A DNA stretch of 64,000 nt from Nissolia schottii (GCA_003254905.1 QANU01042739.1:1-64000); one strand, 5' to 3'; positions 21,600 to 34,308 are shown, counted from the first letter of the stretch. The notes: a model not told the origin generated them from the letters alone. Made by a program: numbers and translations.

Positions 21600-24500
21600 G
21601 GTGTAGGAAGTATGCAAACATGATTCCGCTGAACCGATTTTGGATGTACGACTGATACTACGAGAATCGGGAAGTAATAAAGCCAGAATTTTTGGAGGGG
21701 GTGGATTACATCTGTGTAACAGTAAAATCAATTGCTCAAAGAGTTAGATGTCTATGTTTTTCACGCAAGCGGCGTAAGATATTAGACGTTGAAAAGGTTA
21801 GAATGCATCTTTACAGAAATGGGTTTGAATCGCATTATTGGATATGGGTAGACCACAGAGGGGTGGACATAAATGGTGTGAATCAGTTCAGTAGGTGTCA
21901 GTATGAATTGGGTAGTTCAAGTCAACTTTCTGTCGATGAACTACAAACAACTGATGAAGATAGATATTCAGAAATGGTACACAATGCTGTTGGAGGTGAT
22001 TTTGATATGCAAAATGACAACTTACTACATGAGGAACCCAATCCGGATGTGAAGAATTTCTATAGTTTGTTAGAGGAAGCAAATACTCTAGTGTGGGAAG
22101 GAGCAGTTCAGACACGATTATCTGTGGCAACTAGGTTGTTAACTATGAAATCAGAAGCTAATCAGAGCGAGAGATCGTTCGATCAATGACTTGATTTCAT
22201 TAAAGAGCTCACGCCACCAGGGAATAAAGTTCTAACAAACTTTTATCAAGCTAAGAAAGTCTTTTCTAAACTTGGCTTAAAATCCATGAAAATTGATTGT
22301 TGTCGGTCGAGTTATATGTTGTATTGTAATGATAATGCATATCTCGCTTAGTGCAAATTTTGTGGTGCCGATATGTTTAAGCCAAGGAGAGTTGGCCCTG
22401 GGAGATATAAAGATGTTGCTTATAAATGAATGCATTACTTGCCTTTGATTCCAAAATTGAAGAGGTCGTTTACATCCATGAGCTCGGCACCGCATATGAC
22501 ATGGCACTTTGAGAATAAAAGAAACGACATTCGCATGACTCATCCTTCTCATGGTAAGGCGTGGAAACACTTTGATAGAGTTTACCCTGACTTCGTTGCA
22601 GAACCTCGTAATGTGAGATTTGGGCTATGTTCTGATGGGTTTACCCCTAATAATTAGTTTAGCAAACCGTACTCATGTTGGTCAGTGATTATTACACCCT
22701 ATAATCTACTGCCTATATGTGCATGAAAGACCCTTATATGTTCTTATCTTGTGTAATTCCCGACCGAGCAACCCTAAAGCAAAGATTGATGCTTTTCTTT
22801 AGCCTTTGATAGATGAATTGAACCAGCTAAGGAATCCATGTGTGCTTGCGTACAACATCTCTAGAAAGCAGAATTTTGTTTTGAGGGCATCTTTGATGTG
22901 GACCATTAATGATTTTGCTAGTTATGGAATGCTGTCTGGATGGATGACATAGGGAATTTTAGCCTGTCCAATTTGTATGGAGGAGACTAAAGTGTGGAAC
23001 TAGGTTTCCCTAGTTGTTCCAATTGTTTAATGCAATATGTTTTGATGATGACAAATACAATAATATTCTAATTGTCCATGTTTATTGTATATGCTTACAT
23101 TTGTAGAACTAGGTTAGGTTTCCTAGTTGTTCTATATCTTGATGATGACAAATAGAACATAACAAATAGATAATGACAATTAGAATGCAAAAGGATGTTN
23201 ATTCTTAGGAGGATTAGACAACTGTCGAAGATAACTGAAGTTGGCAAAGTTGTTAGGTTTCAAGGTTATAGGGAAGAACATAATTGGACTAAGAAGAGTA
23301 CATTCTAGGATTTGCCATATTGGAAAGATAACTTGCTTCGTCATTGCTTAGATGTTATACATATCGAAAAGAATGTTTTTGACAATATAATGCATATAAT
23401 CATGGACACCGATCAGATAAAGGACAACGAGAAGGCAAGACTAGATTTGAGACAGTTGTGTAGATGTCCTGAGTTGAACCTCCAACAAATTTCTAATGGT
23501 CGTTTCAGGAAGCAACCCTGAACAAGCAACAAGTTCAAAGTGTGCTTCATTGGTTGCAAGAACTGAAAATTCTTGACGGTTATGCATCTAACTTGGCTCA
23601 ATGTTTGGATATTGCACAAGGGAAGTTGGTTGGCATGAAGAGCCATGAATGTCATGTGTTTATGTAATGTCTTCTACCAATTGCATTCAAAGAACTGCCA
23701 AAGAGTGTGCCGAAACCGATAAGCGAGCTGAGCTAGTTTTTCAAAATATTGTGCTCGTCGACTGTTGATGCTGAAGACCTTTTAGTCATGGAGCAAAACA
23801 TTTTCATTATCCTTTGTTCACTTGAAAGCGTGTTTCCCCTACATTTTTTTATGTAATGGAGCATTTGTCTATACACTTAGCATACGAAGGCCGAATGTAT
23901 GATCCGGTTTAGTACAGGTGGATGTATCCATTTGAAAGATGCATGGGAGTGTTCAAAAGAATTGTGAAATACAGGGCTCAAGTTGAAGGGTCCATATGCA
24001 AGGCATTCCTAACCAAGGAAACTTCTTATTTTTGTTCTTACTATTGGTGATAATGTTAATTGCAACAGAACCACAGTAAGACGTAACGATGACGGTGGTG
24101 CAATGCCTAATCAGTGGACGTTTTCAATTTTGAATCAAACTGGACACACAACTGGAAGAGCAAACGCTTATTGGTTGAATGCACAAGAAAGGGTTGCATC
24201 TCACTTGGTTGTTTTGTTGAATTGTGAAGAAGTGCTTCCATATTACCAGTAAGTTCAATCAATCCTTATAATGTTGTTTATGGTTCTAATACGCAATTTC
24301 TAAAAATGTTAATTACGTCGATGCATGTTTTCAGGATGTTTCAACAACAATTTGGTGATCAATGCGACGATTAAATGTTTCCTCCATGGTTTGCGAATTA
24401 TGTATGACTTTAACTTTAAACTATATATTTCAATCGAACGATTTCTTTTATCATAATCGGATATGTATAACTTAGTTATTAAAATCAATATAGGTGCAAA

Positions 24501-25243
24501 GTCATTGTAGCAGCGACCATCACTTAATGAGTTTGTCCTGGGGACCTCTGAACAAAGCAATTAGTTGGCCCATTTACTTTGTTAATGGATACAAGTTTCA
24601 CACATCTGAATGGACAACTGGACAAATGACAAACAATAGTAGGGTTTAGGTAAAGGGTGAATATTCTAATACTGCTGAAACAATCAATGATTGGTATGTA
24701 GTGCTTAAACATATTATTGATTTGGAATATGCACATGATGGTCCATCTCATCATGTTATACTTTTTTGCTGTGATTGATATGATCCTAATGGAACCTGAA
24801 CTCACCCCGACTACAAGACCACTGAGATTAATCCTACACGACAGTACAAGGGGTATAATCCGTTCATTGTTGCTGAAAGAGCAAGACAAGTCTATTACGC
24901 AAACTATCTGGGAGGTAGCCAATCAAGTTGGAAAATTGTGACGAAATGCAAGCCAAGTGGTCAAATTGAGTTTGATGACATCGAATCTTCAGACAATACA
25001 TTTGATCAAGCATATCAACTGCCAAAGCCTATCCTAGCAACGATAATTGTTGAGTCTCCGAACCCCACAACATTAGCCAGCAATACATTTGATGATCACC
25101 CTGACATTATTGAACTCCCTAGCCTCAATCAACATGCAAGTGATCAAGAAGTCGATGTTTACAATGACAGGGACGAAAAAAAAGAGTTCGATGATGAACT
25201 TTGTTCTGAAAGTAACGATGATAGTTTTGAACTTTCAGAATAG
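21600..25243 (+). pseudogene. TNP2-type CACTA transposase with DUF4218 and DUF4216, decayed
   Basis: Recognisable parts in order: transposase-associated start (WMYD, stop, YYENREVIKPEF, about 21643); a long open stretch 21692-22189; TNP2 core pieces (ELTPPGNKVLTNFYQAKK near 22205; MTWHFENKRNDIRMTHPSHG near 22498; RNVRFGLCSDGF near 22610; DLPYWKDNLLRHCLDVIHIE near 23307); DUF4218 pieces (GKLVGMKSHECHVFM near 23630; MYPFERCMGVFK near 23925); and DUF4216 pieces (FVNGYKFHTSEW near 24582; QVYYANYLGGSQSSW near 24890), ending in an acidic tail at 25243. Many stops and frameshifts and an inserted segment at 22985-23205 break it. In intact elements this protein cuts and rejoins the CACTA termini. Confidence 0.85.
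22985..23205. repeat. Segment inserted into the TNP2 pseudogene
   Basis: Two related units (GGAACTAGGTTTCCCTAGTTGTTCC and a similar one near 23106), each followed by TGATGATGACAAAT, replace part of the TNP2 core. The first unit is itself nearly palindromic. A single N at 23200 marks an assembly join at its right edge, so the insertion may be only partly represented. Confidence 0.5.
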
Positions 25244-26440
25244 TATATGTAATTATTTAACAATTTATAACACAATTTTATTTCAATATTATGTATAATT
25301 TCTTATTAAGTTCTATTGCACAAATTCATTTCTTAATTGGTAGTGACTAATTTATAAGGATAGAGTACTATTTATGTATTACAATTAATAGGTAACTATT
25401 TGGTTATATATTGTATATAATTATTTATTATATTTAATAAAAATAATACTTTAATTAATTAAATGTATATCTATTTAATAAATAGAGCTAATTATGCCTT
25501 TTAATTTTACATTTTATTGTCCTTTTTTTATATTAGATAAATATCAAATTATTTATTATAATTACTAAATATATTATTGAATTTAATATGTATCTAATAA
25601 CAATTATATAATTATGTATTTATTTCGTATATAATTTTTAGGATTAAAAAATAATTTAATTAATTTATTATTTAATTAAACAATTATATTATTAAATATA
25701 TAATGAATTGCATTAAAAAATAATATAATAATTAGAAGTATAATAACAATAAAATAACAAAAAACTTTTTTTATTTAATTTTCTTTACTGTCTTTTAATA
25801 TCTGACAGAAATTTGGATTAAAAAATTAACTTAATTATCATCGAATACATTCGGCGGTAGTTTGTCATAAGTATGTGCAAATATAATCAAATTTTCATCG
25901 GTTAATATCTGACAAAAATTTGGATTATAAAATTAATATAATTATCGTTCGATACATTCGCAGGTAATTTGTCATAAGCATGTGCAAAAATAATCGAATT
26001 TCTGTTAGTTAATATCCGACGGAAATTCAAATTAAAAAATTATTATAATTATCATCGAATACATTTGACAGTAATTTGTCATAAGCATGTGCAAGTATTC
26101 GTCAATTAATGTCCAAAGGAAATTCAGATAAAAAAAATTGATATAATTAGCGTCAAATACATTCGACGGTAATTGTAATAAATTATGCGCAAATATTAAT
26201 ATAATTACTGTAGATTGTGTTCGAGGGTAAACGGTCCAACCCAAACCGTTCTTGGGCTGCCATTACCGTCGGTCTTTGCCGACACCAACTACTGTTGGCT
26301 ATCGATATCCGACGGTAAAAAGTTTCCATCGAGGCTATTACCGTCGGTCCTATTTCCGACGGAAAGTAAAAAAAAATCGACGGCAATCAGGAAAAATTCT
26401 GACGTTAACTCTGACGGTAATGCGCGTTTTTCTTATAGTG

Positions 26441-27154
26441 CATGTAGATTTAGGACAAGACCGTAAAGCCCGGACATGGCAGCTCGTGATGCCCGGTGTC
26501 AAGTATCATGTCATGCAGATTAGGGTAAAATTGAAAAGCCCAGACATTTTTTAGGAATAGCTAAACGGTAATGCTCGGAATGTCTATCTAGAAAACTCTC
26601 AACTAAATTATGTTTTCAAATCCTTTATGTACTATTTATTATCATAGAAATATTGTATGCTTGTTACATATTATGTATTGCATTTGCATGTCATGTTTTT
26701 TAAGTGTCCCATGTCGCCGTGCGGACGACCTTTCGCTAACATTCTTCCCAGAGTTTTCATGCCACAAACTCCCCCTCCAGTTACAGGGTACGAAGCGGAG
26801 TAGTAGTGCATAAAGTTTATGATCAGTGCAGTGACATCAGAATTCAAGAGTCAGCAACTCACCTTGAGGTGAAGGTAGCTGTAAGAATTATTAGTCTTAT
26901 TTTTATTTTGTAATCGAGTCATGTCTAGAGTGCTCCAATTGTATACAGGTAGGATCTTTGGATCAGTCGTGTATTTTATCATGTATATTTATGTTCATTG
27001 TAAAAGAGTTTATGTTTATTCAAAAACAAAAATTTTTATTTATTTTAATTAAATTTAAAGTGCATGTTTCCTTTTTTAAAAACATTCCTAAAAATTTTTG
27101 TAAGAGAACTAATTCTTTGCATGTCAATAATAATTTTTGTTTCGTTACATAAAC
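26441..27154. repeat. Inverted copy of the 885-1481 / 5056-5160 repeat
   Basis: Bases 26450-26560 correspond to the reverse complement of 5056-5160, and about 26585-26700 to the reverse complement of roughly 1350-1481. It is therefore a copy of the same repeat without CACTA element 1. No reading frame has a recognisable product. Confidence 0.5.
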
Positions 27155-27483
27155 TTACTCACGTGTTGCGTACCCTCAATGAGTAAACCTGACTTTCAGC
27201 CTAAGATACCAAAGAGTCAAAGCATCTAATTTAAATATTCATTAAAATCATATTTCTTGTAAATAAATATTATCAAAAATTAATTTATCGGTGCATGCAC
27301 GGACTCTACGCTAGTGACGTACACTGGGAAGCACAAATTAATGTAATATATGCCATTATTGTCTGGATTTCATAGCCTAGGATACCGTAGAATCAAATTA
27401 TGAATATTTATAGTATATGATTGCTTCCTAGCTAGCGAGACCCACGAGTCAATTAAACTAATATTAATTGGTAACTGATGATA

Positions 27484-27515
<32 letters not shown>

Positions 27516-27538
27516 GTAGCAGTAGTAGTAGTAGTAAC
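27155..27538. repeat. Block-repeat module ending in (TAA)n
   Basis: Matches 6470-7150 with internal deletions: the GTACCCTCAATGAG start, the GGTGCATGCACGGACTC segment and TGCTTCCTAGCTAGCGAGACC. It ends in (TAA)n and GTAGCAGTAGTAG. The LTR element at 27539 is inserted directly after this. Confidence 0.7.
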
Positions 27539-27824
27539 TGTTGGAATAATTATAATAATAATTATTTTTTGGACATGCATAAATTAGTATTTTTGTCCAG
27601 ATTAAATTGTTCACCAGAATAATGTATACATGTGTTGGATTAGCTGATAATAGGTGAGAAGTCTCTTCCTCTTCTTCTGTTTTTTGTTCCATTTTCTCTC
27701 CTCTGCAGGCTCCAGAAAAATGGCCTCCGCACCTTCAATTCCAAGAAAAAATTTCTCTTCTCTATTACTATGAAATTGTTTATATTTCACATGCTGTAAA
27801 TATGTGTATAGAAAATGTTTAATT
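27539..27824 (+). repeat. 5' LTR of the 27539-32952 element
   Basis: Highly similar to 32667-32920 from TGTTGGAATAATT through TCTCCTCTGCAGGCT and the CACATGCTGT segment. The right boundary is estimated by analogy. A TTTCCGCTGCGC stretch near 28007, common close to the primer site of copia elements, suggests it may extend further. Confidence 0.7.
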
Positions 27825-28119
27825 TCATTGGAACAAAATTTGTATGAACCCTAATTTAATTTTCGGAATTGAGAAGTGATTGGTTGCTCAAATTGTGATA
27901 TCAAACCTTGGGGTTTTTGAAGAGACTAGAATTTTGAAGTGATCCCAATTGAAATGGTGAAATTTGTGCTTTGGATGATTTGGAAAATTGATATTTGTGC
28001 TTATAATTTCCGCTGCGCTATCGTATATCAATAAATTGATTATTCATTTTTCCCAAATTTTATGAACCCTAAAATTGTTAATTTGGGAATTTGGGAAATT
28101 TTTTTCAAACCCTAAATCA

Positions 28120-28700
28120 AATTTCCTAACACCATCCGTGATTGATGAAGTTCCAGCAACTTTCATTAAGCATGAAATTAATAGCACATAACATTGATAA
28201 GCCATGAGCATAGAGCTTCACGCTCACCACGAGCCATGGATAAAGGTCTGAAATGCAACCCACCTTCACCCTCGGCCTCCTCTGCGGCGGACGCTTGCTG
28301 CGGTGTGCTGTGCGTGCTGGAATGGACGCGCGGCTGCAGCGGTCACAACAGGTTGAGGCGTGTACGGCGCCGCTGCTGCTGCAAAGGACTTGCACTCCCA
28401 ATGGATGCCGGCAACGTTTTCATGCAGGGAAGGCGCGAGCTTGCTGCCGTCAGCATCCCGTGGTTAGCACCACGTTTCCGCTGCTTGATTTCTAAGCTGC
28501 TGCATTGGTTCGCCTTGTTTTGGTGAGGGAGTGTTGTGATTGGGCTAATTATTGCCGTGATTTGGATCCATGAGGTGTGCCATGATTTGCGCCACGATTT
28601 GCGTCGCCATCTTAGCCGAAACGGCGGCAACGGCAGCAGCAACTCCACGCGGCGGGGGTTCATCGTGGGGGGGTTGCTGGTTCGGTTGTTTCCCTTTGTG
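28120..28700. other. GC-richer segment of unknown origin inside the LTR element
   Basis: GC content rises sharply relative to the flanks. Several overlapping open frames exist on both strands (for example 28194-28526 and, reversed, 28343-28750), but none resembles a protein I recognise. It could be captured host sequence or part of the retroelement leader. Confidence 0.4.
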
Positions 28701-28869
28701 GGCTGCCGTTTCGTTATTTGTTTTTTGTTAATTGCTGAATATATGCCCACCGTTTATGATTCCATAATTGCTGCATACATGACCACGATTTGTGATTCTA
28801 ATTTTCTAAATAGATGCTGTATATATTCCTTCCTTCTATGGATATTGTTCGTAAGTAATTCGTAAAGGG

Positions 28870-29266
28870 TACGAGGTTACCTGAACGAGTAAGGAAGGCG
28901 CCTTGACGGAAGCTCAAAGGTTGGGGCGAAGGCTCCGAGCGGGTTCGGAGGCCTGGATGAAAGCTCCGAGCTGGTTCGGAGGCTCGCACGAAAGCTCTGA
29001 GCGGATTCGAAGGCTTGGACGAAAGCTCCAAGCGGGTTCGGAGGCTTGGACGAAAGCTCTGAGCAAGTTCCTTTCGGAGAGAGTGCGGCGGCGGGGTGTA
29101 CCTGCAAAGGCACTCCGACGCTCAAGTAAGCACAGGGATTAGGAGAGTTCTCTAAGAGGAGAATGAGAGGTACTTGGTGACCCGAGGGGTCGTGTGCTTT
29201 TATAGACGAGCTTGGAATGCAAAGATAGAGGTAAGATAGAGATAAAACGAGGGGGTTTGCTTATCN
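28870..29266 (-). repeat. Nested LTR fragment of another retroelement, with 30-bp tandem repeats
   Basis: Read on the minus strand this has LTR architecture. A CTATAAAAGC TATA box (about 29198-29207) is followed by GAGCGTCGGAGTGCCTTTGCAGGT, a phrase seen in the R/U5 part of many plant gypsy LTRs. It then enters four imperfect tandem units of about 30 bp (28937-29065, core TTCGGAGGCTTGGACGAAAG). A single N at 29266 sits at its edge. Confidence 0.55.
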
Positions 29267-29599
29267 ACACTTTGATAAGGATTTGGGCTTTTCCTTGGTA
29301 AAAGTGGTTGCTTATTATGTGCTCTTGTGAAGTTTTTGATTTGATGAAGGATCATTATTGGCTGGCCATTATGTTTTGATATGGGCTGCGTTTATTATTC
29401 TGTTTTGGGATTCAAACAATTTTTATGATGGACTAATGCATGATATATTTTTTTATTGTTTGCATTATAATTTTTTGTTTGATGGGCCTATTTTTTTCTA
29501 GATTAAATTGGCTGGTTGAAAATTTATTTTTTCATACAAAATGGGCTTTTTCTAACAAGAAGGTAATTTTAATTTTATCTCTTGTAAAACTATAGCAAT

Positions 29600-32500
29600 G
29601 TGTCCATCTACTATGGAAGACTAAATGGGCATTGGTTTCGGATTGGGCCACTATCCTTTCTATTTTTGTCAAAACATTTAGTTTTGTTTTGAATATGGAT
29701 GAGCCCTATTTTATTTTGGAGAAATGCAACAATGTTTCTCTGAGAATTTATGATATATGTGTATCTAGATAAATATTGTTGGATATTTTGCATGGTTGAG
29801 AGCTCGCCTTCGCGGGACGGACTGTGATAAAATATTGTTGTTTTGGAAAAGACTGTTGGATGTTTTACATAATCGTGAACTCGCCTTCGCGGGTCGGATT
29901 ATGTTAGGACATCATTCTATTGTTGCATTAAGATTTATATTAATAATAAACTTACCCTTCGGTTTGTTTTTTTGTTAATATAATTCTTGGTGAATGGTTA
30001 ATTATATCCCTAAGGTTTTCAGTATCCTCTCGATATTAGCTTTAAGGATATAATGTTATAGTTGAAAGCTCAACATTATTGTTTATATTGTTGAGATTAT
30101 TGTTTATATTGTTTGATTCCCAAAATTCATTCAATAGGTATAAAAGTCAATTTAACTTCATGTTGTGGCTGTGTTATGAGATTGGGTGTCAGATATGAAC
30201 TGGGAAATCAAATTTACTTATGCACGAACCCTACAGAAATCTCAATTTGGATATCTTTTGTTTTTGGGTTACCTGGATTAATTGGCATGGAATTCGTGTA
30301 AAGTTTGTTTTGAGAACAATTTTTGTGAAAAGTTCAAATAACCCAACTTTGCTATCGTTCAAAAGAAAGGTAATCTGCCATTTGCTAAGCTTTGCTAACA
30401 TACATTTTATATAATTATGTGCTTGCCTTCGCGAGACCAATTATAATCAAATGTAATTTTGTAATTAAAAAAAAATTATTTGAGAATTTGTGTTTTTTGT
30501 TTGTATCATGTTCCAAGTTCTAAAACAATATTTTGTTAAATTTTATTTACTTTGGTGTTTTGGAACTATTTGTTTTGAGTTTTCAAATTTAATAATGTTA
30601 TAAAATTATGAGATATCTTATTATATTTCGAGTTGAAAAATATTTTGTTGAAATTTATGACAATTTTGTTGTATCTCATAATTTGTCTATTCTCAGATAT
30701 TATGTTTTATGCAATTCAAGTGGGAAAATATTGAATTATTGTGTGAATTGCATAAATCACTATTAAATTATAGTAAAATTCTGTTGTCATCAAAGTGCTA
30801 TTCTTTTTGGGTAAAACATCATTTTTCATGGAGAAATTACTTTAATTTTGACAATATCTCTATGTTTTGTTTGATCAGCCACATTGTGTTTTTTGAGGAG
30901 CTTTGTTCACTAAATAATGTTGTGTGCTCCTTTTTTTTGGCTGAGAGTTTACCCACTATAAATATTTCAATTTTGTTATTGTGTGATATTGAGACTTTTG
31001 TAGAAATGTGAAAATTTCATTAATTTTGTTTTCACTTTTGGTGAAATTTATCCTTGTTAAATAAGTTATTATTATTGGTGTTATTATTATTTTTAATGGA
31101 TTGCGACTATTGTTGGATTGTGTAAATAATGGACATATCCTTCGGTGTGACATTATTTGACATAATCATTGTGTGATAGAGAAAAATAATTTAATTATAT
31201 TTTATATATACTGTAAGTAGTTTTTCAGTATTAGTATTATTATTTTTCTCTATCAAGTGAGAGACTTGTATATTGTGATTCAAGACCCTTCGGCGGGATT
31301 ACAATGATATAAGTGCTCTAGTTCAATTAATTGCCCAATTAATTGAACATGAGAAAATCATTAATACGTGTGCAGATATTATTTGGGTTTATGATTTTCT
31401 CTACTTTTGATCTATCGTCGCTTTCAATTTTAGAACCTTAATTAAGAACATTGTTAAGTCTCTAACTCCCACTAAACAAAATTTTCAATATGCCGAGGAG
31501 TAACAATACTATCAAAACAAAATTTTCAATATGCCGAGGAGTAACAATACTATCAAAGAGACTTTACATTGTGTTATGTTCTTAATTGTTATTCAGTGTA
31601 TGTCCAAACTTATTACTCCTTGGCATATTAAAATTTGTGTTTGTTTTAATATGTTGGATTAGTGGGAGTAATATATATTGTCATTATTGTCTTAAGACTA
31701 AATAATGTTTTGTCATATATTATTGTGCACTTTCGTTTTATATATATGGCATGTTGTGGTTTTTGCCATAAATTATCGCGTCCTTCCGTTTTATATATGG
31801 CGTACTGTGATAGACTCTTGTCTATTAAGTTACTACAGAACATGTTGTTGTTGATCCCCTAATCAATGACTAGCAACATTTCAGGGCATAATGAGGTTCA
31901 TTTTGATGTTTTTTGGGTTAGGGGAGTTTGTTCTGTAGGTTCGATGTGACCTCATGTTATTGTGAATGCCATTTAAGCTTGCCTAGCTTAATTATTGACA
32001 AATTTTGTGTAATGGCATATAATTGAGACATATTGGACCCAGTTTCAATATTTATGTTGAGATATCTTGTTGCATCTCAAATGCATATGAGGCGTATGCA
32101 ACTCATTCTTGAGCATGTAACCCGTATGGGTATAATGAGATTTTTTGATATATTGGTTTAGTGAGAGTTTTATCCCATATGTAATTTCCTTTTGGACCTC
32201 ATGTGTTACATTGTCGTCTTATTGAAACATTTAACAATAATTATTTACTGCTGTGACGACAATTATCCTGTGTTGCCATAATTTGTTTATTATGATTTGC
32301 GCAATTGAAATTATTTATATTGTTGTTGTATAATGGCATAATATTTAGACATTTCGGACCCAGTCTCATGTTATTATTGTAACGAGATTGTCTTTCAATC
32401 TCATATAGCATCTTGGGCGGATGATTGGGATAAATATTTTTCGCGTTCATAAAGGTCACTGAAGTGTAATGGTTTTTTATTTCTGTATGATATCATTGTT

Positions 32501-32640
32501 CCTTCGAGTGTAATTTTCTGCAGTAATGGAATACTTATACATTTCATTTTGGATCTTGTGGCTAAGAACGTTGTGTTATTCTGGTATTTGTTGTGGCCAC
32601 ATAGTGTAAGATGATCTGGATTAATGTTTATTTTGTAATC
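29600..32640 (+). repeat. Array of inverted-repeat hairpins in the retroelement interior
   Basis: Short inverted arms repeatedly bracket a small loop, often containing CCTTCG. Examples are 29783-29835 (ATATTTT/AAAATAT outer arms), 29867-29904 (ACATAATC/GATTATGT), 30401-30455, 31124-31158 (AAATAATG/CATTATTT) and 31271-31309. Others lack that loop: 30603-30615 with 30672-30684 (13-bp perfect), 31321-31348 (13-bp arms, 2-base loop) and 32211-32218 with 32255-32262 (TTGTCGTC/GACGACAA). Open frames here are short and unrecognised. Confidence 0.65.
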
Positions 32641-32666
32641 TAATTTATGCTGTCCAAGTGGGAGAA

Positions 32667-32952
32667 TGTTGGAATAATTATAATAATAATTATTTTTTGG
32701 ACATGCATAAATTAGTGTTTTTGTCCAGATTAAATTATTCACCAGAATAATGTATACATGTGTTGGACTAGCTGATAATAGGTGAGAAGTCTCTTCCTCT
32801 TCTTCTGTTTTTTGTTCCATTTTCTCTCCTCTGCAGGCTTTAAAAAAATGGCTTCCGCGCCTTCAATTTCAGATAAAAATTTCTCTTCTCTATCCCTATA
32901 AAATTATTTATATTTCATATGCTGTGATTAGAATAAACATAATAATCTATAA
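32667..32952 (+). repeat. 3' LTR of the 27539-32952 element
   Basis: Preceded by the purine tract at 32656-32666 and followed by the GTAAC duplication and the resumed block repeat. See the 5' LTR for the match. Confidence 0.7.
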
Positions 32953-32957
32953 GTAAC

Positions 32958-33545
32958 GAGCCTACTCGGTTTTTCCCTCATGGAGGATCATTACTAGATA
33001 TATTAGTCATATGCCCTACCACTGACATGTTACTATAAATACCACTGACACGTTACTATAAATAAAGTTATTTAAGCCGACCGAGGGGACCGTAGAATCA
33101 CATCATGAGTATATTTTATAATTTATATGATTGCTTCCTAGGTAGCGAGACCCACGAGTCAATTAAACTAATATTAATTGGTAAATCATGAGAATCGTGC
33201 TAGATCTAAAGTAATTAACTAGTAGATCTACATGAATAAAAATTGAATATACATACATCATGCACTCCCGTTTAGTACTTAAATGTTAATTAGCCATGGA
33301 CTCGCGTTTACTTATTTTTAATTAACCATGCACTTCTCCATTTTTAATTAATCATGCACTTGAGTTTACTTTCAAGGCTTCTCATGGGCACCCAACCAAT
33401 CATTTTATAAAAGAGAACTGTTTAAATCCCATCCTTTATTACTATAAGTACACTAAATAAGTATATATAATAATAATAATAATAATAATAAGTAGCAGTA
33501 GTAGTAGTAGCGAGCCTGCTCGGTTTTTCCCTCATGGAGGATCAT
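32958..33545. repeat. Block repeat (CCTGCTCGG module), first downstream copy
   Basis: Continuation of the block repeat interrupted by the LTR element: the TCGGTTTTTCCCTCATGGAGG module, GACCCACGAGTCAATTAAAC, the CATGCACTCCCGTTTAG segments, then (TAA)n at 33467-33492 and GTAGCAGTAGTAG. Confidence 0.7.
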
Positions 33546-33978
33546 TACTAGATATATTAGTCATATGCCCTACCACGGACATGTTACTATAAATAAAGCT
33601 ATTTAAGCCGATCGAGGGGACCGTAGAATCACATCATGAGTATATTTTATAATTTATATGATTGTTTCCTAGCTAGCGAGATTCATCGTGCTAGATCTAA
33701 AGTAATTAACTAGTAGATCTACATGAATAAAAATTGAATATACATACATCATGCACTCCCGTTTAGTACTTAATTGTTAATTAACCATGCACTCGCGTTT
33801 ACTTATTTTTAATTAACCATGCACTCCTGTATTTTTGACTTGTGTTTACTTTCGAGGCTTCTCATGTCCACCCAACCAATCATTTTATAAAAGAGAAACG
33901 TTTGAATCCCATACTTTATTAGTATAAGTACACTAAAGAAGTATATATAATAATAATAATAATAATAATAACAACAAT

Positions 33979-34020
<42 letters not shown>

Positions 34021-34080
34021 GTAGCAGTAGTAGTAGTAGCTAGCCTGCTCGGTTTTTCCCTCATGGTGGATCATTACTAG

Positions 34081-34308
34081 ATGAGTTCTGCCATACATAC
34101 ACCAAAAATCATACACCATACATACACCTCATACTTATATACATAAAGTTTGTGTTTTAACTCATGTAATGTTTGTGCACTTAATAAAGTATAGTTGAGA
34201 GTATCATTTACAAGTTTGTAAAGTTTGTGCACTAGTGAAAATAAAGTTTGTGCATTATTAATGGTGTATGTATGAGTGAATGAAATTGGGTGTACATATA
34301 ACATTTTT
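34081..34308 (+). mobile_element. 228-bp hAT-like MITE, copy 1
   Basis: Flanked by ATTACTAG (34073-34080) and GTTACTAG (34309-34316), an 8-bp target duplication with one mismatch. Unoccupied copies of the host repeat read straight through this point (ATCATTACTAGATATATT). The ends are loosely inverted, and GTTTGTGCA/GTTTGTGTT phrases recur inside. No coding capacity. Confidence 0.8.

Larger units (their letters stand above)
20397..26440 (+). mobile_element. CACTA transposon copy 2 (left tip lost, right end present)
   Basis: The right end, read on the minus strand, begins CACTATAAGAAAAACG, followed by TACCGTCAG/CCGACGG motifs. The left part starts abruptly with TTACCGTCGG motifs at about 20404; the CACTA tip itself is absent. 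The first 1.3 kb (leader, C-rich exon near 20990-21150, TGTATGGCTGGAC segment) is homologous to CACTA element 1. The interior holds a full-length-order but heavily mutated TNP2-type transposase. Degenerate subterminal motifs cover 25850-26440. Confidence 0.8.
27539..32952 (+). mobile_element. Non-coding LTR retrotransposon (LARD-like) with hairpin-rich interior
   Basis: Two direct repeats start TGTTGGAATAATTATAATAA at 27539 and 32667 and stay highly similar for about 250 bases, then diverge. A purine tract AAGTGGGAGAA precedes the second, as a 3' LTR requires. Candidate 5-bp duplication GTAAC lies at 27534-27538 and 32953-32957, and outside it the block repeat resumes (GTAGTAGTAAC, then GAGCCTACTCGG). 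The 3' LTR end is uncertain because it does not end in CA. No gag or pol sequence is recognisable in the 4.8-kb interior. Instead there is a nested LTR fragment (28870-29266) and a long hairpin-rich domain (29600-32640). Confidence 0.75.

Noticed and set aside
28194..28750. Overlapping GC-rich frames on both strands as a host gene
   Set aside because: No recognisable domain, no consistent frame, and location inside a retroelement. Kept only as a GC-rich segment.
28937..29065. CRISPR-like array
   Set aside because: The units are contiguous 30-bp tandem repeats without spacers, in a plant LTR.
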